Shown here piece by piece: positions 1-5,376 of a DNA stretch of 5,376 nucleotides; the stretch's first letter is position 1, and each line of letters opens with the position of its first letter. Below the pieces are notes generated by a model that did no database searches, was not told the DNA's origin, and worked only from the letters and a program-made list of their open reading frames with translations. Source of the DNA: Chloroflexota bacterium (GTDB taxonomy: Bacteria; Chloroflexota; UBA6077; CF-72); NCBI GenBank assembly GCA_019242065.1, contig JAFAWJ010000487.1, forward strand, positions 1 through 5,376. Reading direction: 5' to 3'. A program made the position numbers and the translations under genes.

Positions 1-19
1 GCAAGCGGATACTCCGCAT
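1..19 (-). CDS. Possible start of a leftward gene, only six codons visible
   Basis: An ATG at 19-17 reading left gives M-R-S-I-R-L before the window ends. It is preceded by AAAGGAG (29-35) at 9 nt, the clearest Shine-Dalgarno match in the window. The same frame has a TAA at 67-65, so the start must lie after it; an in-frame TTG at 28-26 sits too close to the SD. The product cannot be identified. A basic, hydrophobic N-terminus downstream of an importer cluster that lacks its binding protein would suit a secreted substrate-binding protein, but that is speculation from six residues. The alternative is chance: a plus-strand reading frame ending at 88 also looks protein-like here. Confidence 0.3.
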
Positions 20-28
20 TGGGTGCAA

Positions 29-35
29 CTCCTTT
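29..35 (-). promoter_or_regulatory. Shine-Dalgarno for the possible left-edge gene
   Basis: Read on the minus strand this is AAAGGAG, 9 nt before the ATG at 19-17. It is a closer match to the anti-SD core than anything in front of the other genes here, which is the main reason to suspect a gene leaving the left edge. Confidence 0.35.
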
Positions 36-37
36 CG

Positions 38-54
38 CGGCCCAACGTGGGCCG
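38..54. repeat. Perfect 7-bp inverted repeat with 3-nt loop
   Basis: CGGCCCA (38-44), ACG (45-47) and TGGGCCG (48-54) form a perfect short hairpin. On the plus strand it could be extended by a G-U and a C-G pair (37/55, 36/56). It lies two bases from the AAAGGAG on the minus strand, so in a leftward transcript it would sit just upstream of the ribosome binding site. No U-run follows directly on either strand (TTTT at 63-66 is eight bases away on the plus strand), so a standard intrinsic terminator is unlikely. Confidence 0.4.
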
Positions 55-84
55 TGTCGAGGTTTTAAAAGAACCCAGGTCCGC

Positions 85-114
85 GTGATATGCGCGCAGT
101 CCACCTGGATTCAA
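85..114 (-). promoter_or_regulatory. Weak candidate sigma70-type promoter, leftward
   Basis: On the minus strand TTGAAT (114-109) and TATCAC (90-85) are 18 bp apart, each matching four of six consensus positions. Transcription from here would start near 78 and give a leader of about 60 nt containing the 38-54 hairpin and the AAAGGAG before the ATG at 19. It lies in the 144-bp gap after alkD, where a new leftward unit could begin. The match is modest and could be chance. Confidence 0.2.
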
Positions 115-163
115 CTGTCACTCAATCAGACACGGCCGGGAATTGCAAGCGCCGAGGGGCCGC

Positions 164-853
164 TCAGTTGCGTCTCAAAGTGCTCGACGACGTCGCGCCG
201 ACGTACTTCAGCGCCTCGCGGCGGCTCAGCCCGCTCAACTCGGGATGCGCCGCCACGTACTCGGCCACGGCGGCCGGCGCCACCTTGCCGTACTCGCGCA
301 GCGCCCAGCCGATGGCCTTGCGCAGGAAAAAGCCGCGCTCTTCGAGGCTGGGCTGCATGCACGCGTACAGCAGGTCCTGGTCGGTGGCGCGTTTGAAGCT
401 GACCTGGCAGATGATCGACGTCCGCCGTAACCAGGCGTCTTCGCCTCGACTCCAGGCCAATAGCTGCTCGCGCATGGCCGCCGGGTAGGTGCGCAGCAGG
501 TCGCCGACCTCATGGGTGGCCAGGCCGTCGACCAGGTCCCACCAGGCGCCGCTGACGATCAGCCGTGCGTACAGCGGCAGTGCTTGAAGCGTGCGAAACC
601 GCGCGTTGGGTCGATGACCGATGATTTCCAGGGCCGCGTAGCGCTCTTCGCGGTACTCGGCCGTATCCCACAGCGATTCGACGGTCTGCTGCCAGTCCTC
701 GAATGTGGCGAGTGGGTACGCCGGCAGGATTCGTCGGCAGATCGTGCGCAAGACGGGGACCGTGACGCCGCGGTACGGCATCGCGGACTTCATGTACCGC
801 TGCATCTCGGGCGCGCGGAGCGGGTCCGCGTGCGCAGCCAGTTCGGCCCGCAC
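164..853 (-). CDS. alkD: AlkD-like DNA alkylation repair glycosylase
   Basis: Predicted cytoplasmic DNA glycosylase of the AlkD family (all-helical HEAT-like repeats) that removes alkylated bases such as 3-methyladenine and 7-methylguanine. Seen in the 229-residue protein: YMKSAMPYRGV near 20-30, the YREERYAALEI helix near 67-77, WWDLVD at 104-109, WLRRTSIICQ at 141-150 and FFLRKAIGWALREYGK at 175-190. W105, D109, R144 and W183 have the same mutual spacing (4, 35, 39) as W109, D113, R148 and W187 of Bacillus cereus AlkD as I recall them, so the active site looks intact. The only conventional start is GTG 853-851, but this cuts into the expected first helix and has no SD. An upstream in-frame CTG at 877-875 has GGAAGG six bases ahead, overlaps the preceding permease stop as CTGA and would give 237 residues. 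Last gene of the leftward cluster; its connection to the transporter is unknown. Confidence 0.9.
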   Translation of the reverse strand: MRAELAAHADPLRAPEMQRYMKSAMPYRGVTVPVLRTICRRILPAYPLATFEDWQQTVESLWDTAEYREERYAALEIIGHRPNARFRTLQALPLYARLIVSGAWWDLVDGLATHEVGDLLRTYPAAMREQLLAWSRGEDAWLRRTSIICQVSFKRATDQDLLYACMQPSLEERGFFLRKAIGWALREYGKVAPAAVAEYVAAHPELSGLSRREALKYVGATSSSTLRRN

Positions 854-873
854 GGCGGCGATCAGCGCGCCGT

Positions 874-1590
874 TCAGCGCGGGCCTTCCGGAACGCCCAG
901 ACCGCCCGTCTCCGCCTGACGCAGCCCGGACGACACAGTCAGACGTTCGACCAGGCCGAACGCGACTTCGACGCCGACCGACAGTAGCGCCACCAGCAAC
1001 GCGCCGACGAACAGCCGCGGGTATTCCTGTCGGGCCAGGCCGTCGACGATGTAGCGACCCAGTCCGCCGCCGGCGACCAACGCGCCGAGCGTGGCGGTGG
1101 CCACGATAGCCACCGCGGAGTTGCGAATGCCGACGAGGATCAGGGGCGCGCCGATGGGCAGCTCAACCTGGCGCAGGACCTGGAGCTCGCGCAGGCCCAT
1201 ACCGCGCGCGGCCTCGACGATGTCCGGATCGACGCCGCGAATGGCGACATAGCTGTTGGTCAGGATCGGCGGTATGCCGAGCGGAACCAGCGCGAAGAAC
1301 GTCGGCCAGAACCCCAGTCCGAGCTTGAACGCCAGGGCGACTGGCAACATCAGCGCCAGCAGCGCCAGCGACGGCATCGCCCGTCCGAGATTGGCGATGT
1401 TGATCGCCAGGAAGCCACCGCGGCCGGTGTGCCCGCACCACACGCCGATCGGCAGTGCGATGAGTGTCGCGGCCAGGACCGTCAGGCCGGAGAGCACGAG
1501 GTGCTCGGCGATGCGATTGGGAATCCCGTCGGAGCCGCTCCAGTGCTCGGGCGCCGCGAGCCACGCGGCCACTGACTGCGCGAACTGCAT
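874..1590 (-). CDS. OpuC/ProW-type ABC transporter permease, second subunit
   Basis: Inner-membrane permease of a quaternary-amine (glycine betaine, carnitine, choline) importer, expected to pair with the other permease of this cluster. The 238-residue protein has hydrophobic spans at about 30-52, 72-90, 95-112, 150-175 and 192-215. It carries the cytoplasmic coupling loop that docks on the ATPase: EAARGMGLRELQVLRQVELP at 126-145, with the EAA, the following G and the terminal ELP in place. B. subtilis OpuCD is about 229 residues, so the length fits. I chose the ATG at 1590: it follows the previous stop (TAA 1612-1610) by 19 bp, which contain GAGAG eight bases ahead and GGAG abutting the ATG. 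An in-frame ATG at 1668 would run 59 bp into the upstream gene and add a non-family N-terminus. The C-terminal tail after about 218 is polar and variable. Assignment to CD rather than CB is by order only. Confidence 0.93.
   Translation of the reverse strand: MQFAQSVAAWLAAPEHWSGSDGIPNRIAEHLVLSGLTVLAATLIALPIGVWCGHTGRGGFLAINIANLGRAMPSLALLALMLPVALAFKLGLGFWPTFFALVPLGIPPILTNSYVAIRGVDPDIVEAARGMGLRELQVLRQVELPIGAPLILVGIRNSAVAIVATATLGALVAGGGLGRYIVDGLARQEYPRLFVGALLVALLSVGVEVAFGLVERLTVSSGLRQAETGGLGVPEGPR
884..889 (-). promoter_or_regulatory. Possible Shine-Dalgarno for a CTG start of alkD
   Basis: GGAAGG on the minus strand lies within the end of the second permease gene, six bases before the CTG at 877-875. 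No comparable purine run precedes the GTG at 853. It bears on which start alkD really uses. Confidence 0.35.
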
Positions 1591-1609
1591 CTCCGTATCT
1601 CTCAGTCTG
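1591..1609 (-). promoter_or_regulatory. Intergenic ribosome binding region before second permease
   Basis: This 19-bp gap is purine-rich on the minus strand, with GAGAG (1603-1599) eight bases from the ATG and GGAG directly against it. It decides the start at 1590. No promoter fits in this space, so the gene should be co-transcribed with the one before it. Confidence 0.5.
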
Positions 1610-2266
1610 TTAGCGGCTCGCGCGGGTCCACGGGGTGACGCCGCGCTGGACGAGCACCAGGACTGCATCCAGGACGATGGCCAGCACGATCGAGAGCACC
1701 GCGCCGATGACCAGCGGTGTCGCGAAGAACTGCTGGATCCCTTGCAGAATGAGCGCCCCGAGCCCGCCCTGGCCGATCACACCCGTCACGGTCACCAGGC
1801 CGATCGTCGTAATCAGGGCGACGCGCAGGCCGGCGATGATGACCGACATCGCCAGGGGCAGCTCGATGCGCCACAGCATCTGCCACTGGGAATAGCCCAT
1901 GCCAATGGCCGACTCGCGCACGTCGGGCGGCACCGAGCGGAACCCGCTCACGATGTTCCGCACCAGGATCAGCAGCGTATAGCTGATCAGGCCGATCTCC
2001 GCCGTCAGGATCGTCAGGCCGGTGAAGGGGACCAGCAGGGCGAACAGCGCGAGGCTGGGAATGGCGTACATCACGCCAGTGACCCAGGTCACGGGCGAAT
2101 ACAGCACGGGCAGCCTGCGGATCGCCAGGGCCAGCGCGAAGGCGATCACGAAGCCCACGCCGACGGCGATCCCCGTCAGGATCAGGTGCTCTTCGACGCG
2201 GCGACCGATGTCCGGCAGATGGTCGAAGGTCCAGCTCCAGAGGATGGGCGGATCACCCGGCCTCAT
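1610..2266 (-). CDS. OpuC/ProW-type ABC transporter permease, first subunit
   Basis: Inner-membrane channel subunit of the same importer. The 218-residue protein matches the length of B. subtilis OpuCB (about 217). Hydrophobic spans lie at about 28-50, 60-80, 82-105, 138-165 and 183-206. The coupling loop ESAIGMGYSQWQMLWRIELP is at 118-137, showing the E-x-A, G and ELP positions of the EAA motif that contacts the ATPase. The segment YAIPSLALFALLVPFTGL (68-84) is typical of betaine/carnitine permeases. The ATG at 2266-2264 overlaps the ATPase stop as ATGA, indicating translational coupling. An in-frame upstream start at 2506 lies inside the ATPase gene and adds an Arg/Gly-rich segment with no family resemblance, so it is rejected. 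It differs clearly from the second permease, so the pair should form a heterodimer rather than a recent duplicate. Confidence 0.93.
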   Translation of the reverse strand: MRPGDPPILWSWTFDHLPDIGRRVEEHLILTGIAVGVGFVIAFALALAIRRLPVLYSPVTWVTGVMYAIPSLALFALLVPFTGLTILTAEIGLISYTLLILVRNIVSGFRSVPPDVRESAIGMGYSQWQMLWRIELPLAMSVIIAGLRVALITTIGLVTVTGVIGQGGLGALILQGIQQFFATPLVIGAVLSIVLAIVLDAVLVLVQRGVTPWTRASR

Positions 2267-3408
2267 GGGACCGCCGCCGCCTCGGGCTCGGGATCCGTGC
2301 GGAAGGCGTGCCCCAGCTCGTCGAAGGTCAGCATGCCGTTGAAGCGGCCGTGCTCGTCGACGACGACGGCCGTCTGGACCGCGGAGGTCAGCAGCATGGC
2401 GAGCGCGTCGCGCAAGGTCGTCTCGAGGTGGACCAGCGGCGACGAGGCGTCGACGAAATCCGCCGTGAGGTCGCCATCCGAGTTGAGCTCGGAAGCTTTG
2501 ACCCAACCCAGCGGCGCATCCGACTGGTCCAGCAGCAGGACCCAGCTGGTTTCGCCTTCGAGCGCGTGCCGTCGAGCGGATTGCACCGGCTCGCCAACGT
2601 GAGCGACGACGCCGGGTTCCAGCCGCACGTCGGCCACCCGCAGCAGGCTCAGCCGCTTCAAGCCGCGATCGGTCCCGACGAAGCGCGAGACGAAGTCGCT
2701 GGCGGGGTGCGCCAGCAGCTCCGTTGGCGGCGCGTACTGCGCCAGGTGCCCGCCCACCTGCATGACCGCGACCCGCGTGCCCATTTTGATGGCCTCGTCG
2801 ATGTCGTGCGTGACAAACAGCACAGTGGTTCCCTGGCTGCGATGCAACCGCAGAAATTCGTTCTGCAGCCGCTCGCGCACGATCGGATCGACGGCGCCAA
2901 ACGGCTCGTCCATGAGCATGACGGGCGGTTCGGCGGCCATTGCCCGCGCGACGCCGACGCGCTGACGCTCGCCGCCCGACAGCTGCGCCGGATAGCGGTT
3001 GCGCACGCGAGCGGGATCGAGCCCGACCAGCTCGAGAAGCTCGTCGGAGCGTCGCTGGATGCGCGCTTTGGGCCAGCCCAGCAAGCGCGGCACGGTGCCG
3101 ACGTTCTCGCCGATCGTCTGATGGGGGAACAGACCAACCTGCTGAATGACGTAGCCGATGCCGCGGCGCAGCTCGGTGAGGTCGATCTGCATGACGTCTT
3201 TGCCGTCGATCAGCACCTGACCGCTGGTCGGCTCGACCAGGCGATTGACCATCTTCAGGGTGGTCGTCTTGCCGCAGCCGCTGGGTCCGACCAGGATGCA
3301 GATGTCGCCGGCCGGCACCAGTAGCGACAGGTCGACCACGGCCGCGCCCTGCGATTGCGCGCCGTACTGCTTACTGACGTGGCGGAATTCGACGGTTGCG
3401 GGGTTCAT
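2263..3408 (-). CDS. opuCA: OpuCA/ProV-like ABC transporter ATPase with C-terminal CBS region
   Basis: ATP-hydrolysing subunit of a betaine/carnitine/choline-type importer, on the cytoplasmic face of the membrane. In the 381-residue protein: Walker A GPSGCGKTT (41-49), Q-loop near YVIQQVGLFPH (86-96), signature LSGGERQ (143-149), Walker B VMLMDE (163-168), D-loop GAVD (171-174) and switch histidine H201. All catalytic residues are present. After about 250 comes a tandem-CBS-type region, with a clear second CBS unit at about 325-366 and a more divergent first one. In OpuA/OpuC relatives this part senses ionic strength or nucleotides; here that role is inferred. B. subtilis OpuCA is about 380 residues. 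The ATG at 3408-3406 overlaps the DUF1684 stop as ATGA and has no clear SD of its own, so translation is probably coupled. No substrate-binding protein gene accompanies it, and the true substrate cannot be read from the ATPase. Confidence 0.95.
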   Translation of the reverse strand: MNPATVEFRHVSKQYGAQSQGAAVVDLSLLVPAGDICILVGPSGCGKTTTLKMVNRLVEPTSGQVLIDGKDVMQIDLTELRRGIGYVIQQVGLFPHQTIGENVGTVPRLLGWPKARIQRRSDELLELVGLDPARVRNRYPAQLSGGERQRVGVARAMAAEPPVMLMDEPFGAVDPIVRERLQNEFLRLHRSQGTTVLFVTHDIDEAIKMGTRVAVMQVGGHLAQYAPPTELLAHPASDFVSRFVGTDRGLKRLSLLRVADVRLEPGVVAHVGEPVQSARRHALEGETSWVLLLDQSDAPLGWVKASELNSDGDLTADFVDASSPLVHLETTLRDALAMLLTSAVQTAVVVDEHGRFNGMLTFDELGHAFRTDPEPEAAAVP

Positions 3409-4013
3409 CGGGACTGTTCGCCCGCCTGGATGGCCATCGACAGGTGGCTGTCAGGTGGAGCAAGCGGGCACACCCAGACGGGATCATAGGCGCACGACGG
3501 GTGATAGGCGTAATTGAAGTCGAGGATCACCCTGGCCTCGCGCAGGTCAGAGCCAAGGTCGGCGCTCTTGATGGTGTCGAGCAGGTAGCGACCGCCACCG
3601 TAGGTCCGCCGGCCACTGGTGGCATCGCGGAACGGGACGAAGAGCCCGCCGGCATAGCCATCAATCCACAGGGCTGGTAGCCGCAGCGACTGGCCTTGCA
3701 AGTCGAAAGTGAGGGTGCCTATGCGGTGAAAGGCCACCTCCGACGCAGCGACGGCTGGCACGTCGTGTTCTTCGGGCACGACGCGGGCCACGACGCGCGC
3801 GTCGGGATCGAAGGGCCAGTAGGGAAGGCCCTGGAAGCTGGCGCGCTGGTCGTGCGGGATGGGGCTCTGGGGATGGTGTTTGAACAACTCGTCCTTCTGG
3901 GCGCGGAACCAGGCGAGCGTGCTGGCGTCGGCCGGGCGCCGGCGCACTTCGGCGAAGATCTCGGCGACACGCCGCCGCCAGTCGAGCAGCTCGAGATACG
4001 CCGAAGCGCTCAT
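3405..4013 (-). CDS. DUF1684 family protein
   Basis: The 202-residue protein has the family's recognisable blocks: WFRAQKDELFKHHPQSPI (35-52), F-x-GLPYWPFDP (60-70), LFVPFRDATSGRRTYGGGRY (124-143) and DFNYAYHPSCAYDPVWVCPL (165-184), ending in the AGE motif. The cysteines at 174 and 182 fall in the conserved C-terminal block. The family's biochemical role is not established to my knowledge; no signal peptide or membrane span is seen, so it is probably cytoplasmic. The ATG at 4013 is chosen because conserved sequence starts right after it. An upstream start at 4277 would cross the divergent promoter region and lie antisense to the opposite gene. There is no SD; a TACACT element eight bases upstream suggests a leaderless start. 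It is the first gene of the leftward cluster and ends in an ATGA overlap with the ATPase, so it is probably made alongside the importer. Confidence 0.88.
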   Translation of the reverse strand: MSASAYLELLDWRRRVAEIFAEVRRRPADASTLAWFRAQKDELFKHHPQSPIPHDQRASFQGLPYWPFDPDARVVARVVPEEHDVPAVAASEVAFHRIGTLTFDLQGQSLRLPALWIDGYAGGLFVPFRDATSGRRTYGGGRYLLDTIKSADLGSDLREARVILDFNYAYHPSCAYDPVWVCPLAPPDSHLSMAIQAGEQSR

Positions 4014-4029
4014 TTGGGGGCCGAGTGTA
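4014..4029 (-). promoter_or_regulatory. Candidate -10 element giving a leaderless operon mRNA
   Basis: On the minus strand TACACT (4029-4024) matches the TANNNT -10 form. Eight bases (4023-4016, C/G only) separate it from the AA just before the ATG at 4013. Transcription would thus begin at, or one or two bases before, the start codon, and no SD is present. The -35 region is weak: TTGCAG (4055-4050) is 20 bp away, longer than usual. This would be the main promoter for the whole five-gene leftward cluster. Confidence 0.45.
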
Positions 4030-4056
4030 GACCATCTCCTGTGGGCGACCTGCAAC

Positions 4057-4075
4057 CGTGAGGGCCCGCCTCGCG
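4057..4075. repeat. Inverted repeat in divergent promoter region, possible operator
   Basis: CGTGAGG (4057-4063), GCCCG (4064-4068) and CCTCGCG (4069-4075) form a dyad matching at six of seven positions, with the remaining pair a T/G. It lies just upstream of the presumed leftward promoter and 14 bp before the rightward ATG at 4090. It could bind a regulator shared by both units, or fold as a hairpin in the rightward leader. GC-rich DNA yields such repeats by chance fairly often. Confidence 0.35.
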
Positions 4076-4089
4076 TCCAACCCACGCCG

Positions 4090-5376
4090 ATGACTCGCCC
4101 GTATGACTCTGATCCGTACCCGCGCGGCGGCTCTGCGCTGTCGCGGAGCTTCCTGCCTCTGGCGCTGATCACCCTCGGGGTCGTGTTTCTGCTCAGCAAC
4201 ATGGTTCCCGATCGAGGGCGCGGGGGGCTGATCGTCTTTGGCCTCGGCGCGGCGTTCGCGATCGGCCGCGTGAGCACCGGGCGCTACGGCTACGCGGTGC
4301 CGGCCGGCATCCTGATGGCCCTCGGCGTCTACATCCTGGTCCACGAATTCAACCCCCCGGCCGTTCAGGGCATCTCGAGCGCCGGGCTGTTTTTCGTGCT
4401 GCTCGGTCTCGGTTTCGCCGCCGCTTACGCGATTGGTCTGCGTCCGACCGAGATCTGGCCACTGTTTCCGGCCGTCATCCTGGTCGGCCTGGGCCTGGTG
4501 TTGCTGGGCGCATCCTGGCTGGGCCCGCTGGCCTCGCTCAGCTGGATCACCTCGTACTGGCCGGTGGCGCTGGTGCTGCTCGGCGCGTGGCTGTTGCTGC
4601 GGGAATCCATTCCCGCGCCGCTGCGTCGGCCAATCGCGACGTTCGGCGGCGTGGCCTTGCTGGCGTACGGCATCCTCGCCGCCGCGGCCAGCGTGGCGGC
4701 GGGCGGAGCGCTGACGCGCACGGGCGTGGCGGCGGGCTTCGGCACCGCGCCATTTGCCACGACCGTGACCCTGGATGAGCCGATCTCGGCCGGGCAGACG
4801 CTGACCGTCACGAACACCAGCGGATCGACCACGATTCATGGCGGCGATGGGGACACCGTGCACGTCGTGGCCAATCGCCACTTTGCCATAGGTGGTCAGG
4901 GGCCTCAGGTGCAGCTGACGCCGAGCGCTTCTGGCTGGAACCTGGGCTCGACGACGACCGGTCGCGGCGGGTCGCTGTTTGGCGATGCCAGCTCGGTGGA
5001 GTACACGGTTGAAGTACCGGCCGGCGTGGCGGTCAACGTGCAGTCGAGCAGTGGACAGGTTGACATCGACGGGGTCACCGGACCCGTGAATGCCACGACG
5101 ACCTCGGGCAGTTTGCAGCTTGCGAACCTCGGCGGGCCGGTGACCGCGGCCACGACCAGCGGGGCCATCAGTGGGACACAGCTGCTGCACGTGCAGCAGG
5201 CGCACGCCTCGAGTGGCTCGATCTCGCTGGAGTCGGTCTTTACGGAGCCAACGCAGATCACCACGACCAGCGGCAAGGTGGACCTCAAGTTGCTGCCGGG
5301 CAGCGCGGAGCAGCTGGATATCCATTCAGGTAGCGGCAGCGTTTCGCCCGAGGGTGGCTTGCAGCTGAGCAACGGC
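4090..5376 (+). CDS. Multi-span membrane protein with DUF4097-like beta-repeat tail, 3' truncated
   Basis: A single open frame of 429 codons runs from ATG 4090 to the window edge without a stop. After a short polar N-terminus, residues 1-205 hold about seven hydrophobic spans (about 21-40, 45-60, 70-86, 99-118, 122-144, 156-173 and 182-205), resembling the membrane part of LiaF/DUF5668-type proteins. From about 222 the chain becomes Thr/Ser/Gly-rich and beta-prone, with TNTSGSTTIHG (241-251) and VEYTVEVPAGVAVNVQSSSG (303-322), as in DUF4097-type domains, then Ser-Gly motifs every 18 residues. Such proteins are usually envelope proteins of unknown detail, sometimes linked to cell-envelope stress; I would place the repeat part on one face of the membrane without claiming which. 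No SD precedes the ATG, and I see no good -10 on this strand. Codon use matches the neighbours. It diverges from the importer cluster. Confidence 0.85.
   Translation, partial: MTRPYDSDPYPRGGSALSRSFLPLALITLGVVFLLSNMVPDRGRGGLIVFGLGAAFAIGRVSTGRYGYAVPAGILMALGVYILVHEFNPPAVQGISSAGLFFVLLGLGFAAAYAIGLRPTEIWPLFPAVILVGLGLVLLGASWLGPLASLSWITSYWPVALVLLGAWLLLRESIPAPLRRPIATFGGVALLAYGILAAAASVAAGGALTRTGVAAGFGTAPFATTVTLDEPISAGQTLTVTNTSGSTTIHGGDGDTVHVVANRHFAIGGQGPQVQLTPSASGWNLGSTTTGRGGSLFGDASSVEYTVEVPAGVAVNVQSSSGQVDIDGVTGPVNATTTSGSLQLANLGGPVTAATTSGAISGTQLLHVQQAHASSGSISLESVFTEPTQITTTSGKVDLKLLPGSAEQLDIHSGSGSVSPEGGLQLSNG
5050..5337 (+). repeat. 18-residue Ser-Gly repeat within the membrane protein gene
   Basis: Within the 4090 gene, Ser-Gly pairs occur at residues 321, 339, 357, 375, 394 and 415 (codons at 5050, 5104, 5158, 5212, 5269 and 5332). 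The first three steps are exactly 18 residues (54 bp), then 19 and 21. Each unit reads roughly T/S-S-G-x-hydrophobic-x-hydrophobic, then a turn often ending in Gly-Pro or Pro, then hydrophobic-x-hydrophobic-T-T. This is the pattern of a stacked beta-strand (solenoid-like) domain. The bases between units have diverged, so the repeat is at protein level and not a recent DNA tandem. Confidence 0.7.

Noticed and set aside
5..17. Small inverted repeat GCGGA-TAC-TCCGC
   Set aside because: It has only five pairs at the window edge and no T-run, and it overlaps the possible start codon. It is too weak to call as a feature.
75..108. Inverted repeat CCAGGT/ACCTGG with inner CGCG/CGCG as a terminator for the leftward operon
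   Set aside because: The arms are short, the inner loop is lopsided (1 versus 6 bases) and no U-run follows on either strand.
1..163. A tRNA or other structured RNA in the left-edge gap
   Set aside because: The short hairpins do not assemble into a cloverleaf, and there is no T-loop consensus or acceptor stem.
1256..2602. Long plus-strand open frame (448 codons) opposite the permeases
   Set aside because: It is antisense to two genes with clear family motifs. Its product is rich in Gln, Asp, His and Arg, the usual mirror image of membrane-protein codons in GC-rich DNA, and it shows no domain.
2308..3324. Plus-strand open frame (338 codons) opposite the ATPase gene
   Set aside because: It lies wholly antisense to an ATPase with every catalytic motif intact and has no recognisable domain or start signal.
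4014..4277. N-terminal extension of the DUF1684 gene to an ATG at 4277
   Set aside because: The added 88 residues are Arg/Pro-rich, lie antisense to the start of the rightward gene and cover the promoter region. Family sequence begins at the 4013 ATG.
3661..5325. Minus-strand open frame (554 codons) spanning the divergent region and the membrane protein gene
   Set aside because: It is low-complexity Arg/Gln/Ala/Gly sequence crossing the intergenic promoter region, out of frame with the DUF1684 gene. The opposite strand there has coherent membrane spans and repeats.
4905..5372. Minus-strand open frame of 155 codons opposite the beta-repeat domain
   Set aside because: It starts near the window edge without an SD and mirrors the Ser/Thr/Gly repeat codons. 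The plus-strand frame has an 18-residue period and family-like motifs.

Overview
The window is GC-rich bacterial DNA, densely coded, with strong G/C preference at third codon positions. I recognise no rRNA, tRNA, insertion sequence, CRISPR array or phage gene. The gene mix is an OpuC-type compatible-solute importer, an AlkD-type DNA glycosylase, a DUF1684 protein and a multi-span membrane protein with a DUF4097-like tail. This fits a free-living, high-GC soil or environmental bacterium. Chloroflexota or Actinomycetota would be my guess, but nothing here fixes the phylum.

Layout. Two transcription units diverge from a 76-bp intergenic region (4014-4089). Leftward (minus strand) runs a five-gene operon-like cluster: DUF1684 protein (4013-3405), OpuCA-like ABC ATPase with a C-terminal CBS region (3408-2263), first permease (2266-1610), second permease (1590-874) and AlkD-like DNA glycosylase (853-164, possibly starting at 877). 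Two junctions are 4-bp ATGA overlaps, one is a 19-bp gap, and the last may be a CTGA overlap. Rightward (plus strand) runs one long gene from 4090 that leaves the window still open at 5376. It encodes about seven membrane spans followed by a beta-strand repeat domain whose Ser-Gly motif recurs every 18 residues.

The left edge (1-163) holds no certain gene. It has several small inverted repeats, a promoter-like sequence and a good Shine-Dalgarno/ATG pair for a leftward gene of which only six codons are visible.

How the genes fit together. The ATPase and two permeases would form the membrane core of a glycine betaine/carnitine/choline-type uptake system, used in osmotic stress. The usual extracellular binding protein (OpuCC/ProX type) is not between or next to them; it may be the gene beginning at the left edge, or lie elsewhere. 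AlkD and DUF1684 are co-transcribed passengers by position, and their link to transport is unknown. Nothing in the window is a clear case of a new defence or mobile system. The most notable points are the binding-protein-less importer cluster, the probable leaderless start of the operon, the possible CTG start of alkD, the dyad in the divergent promoter region and the regular 18-residue repeat protein.
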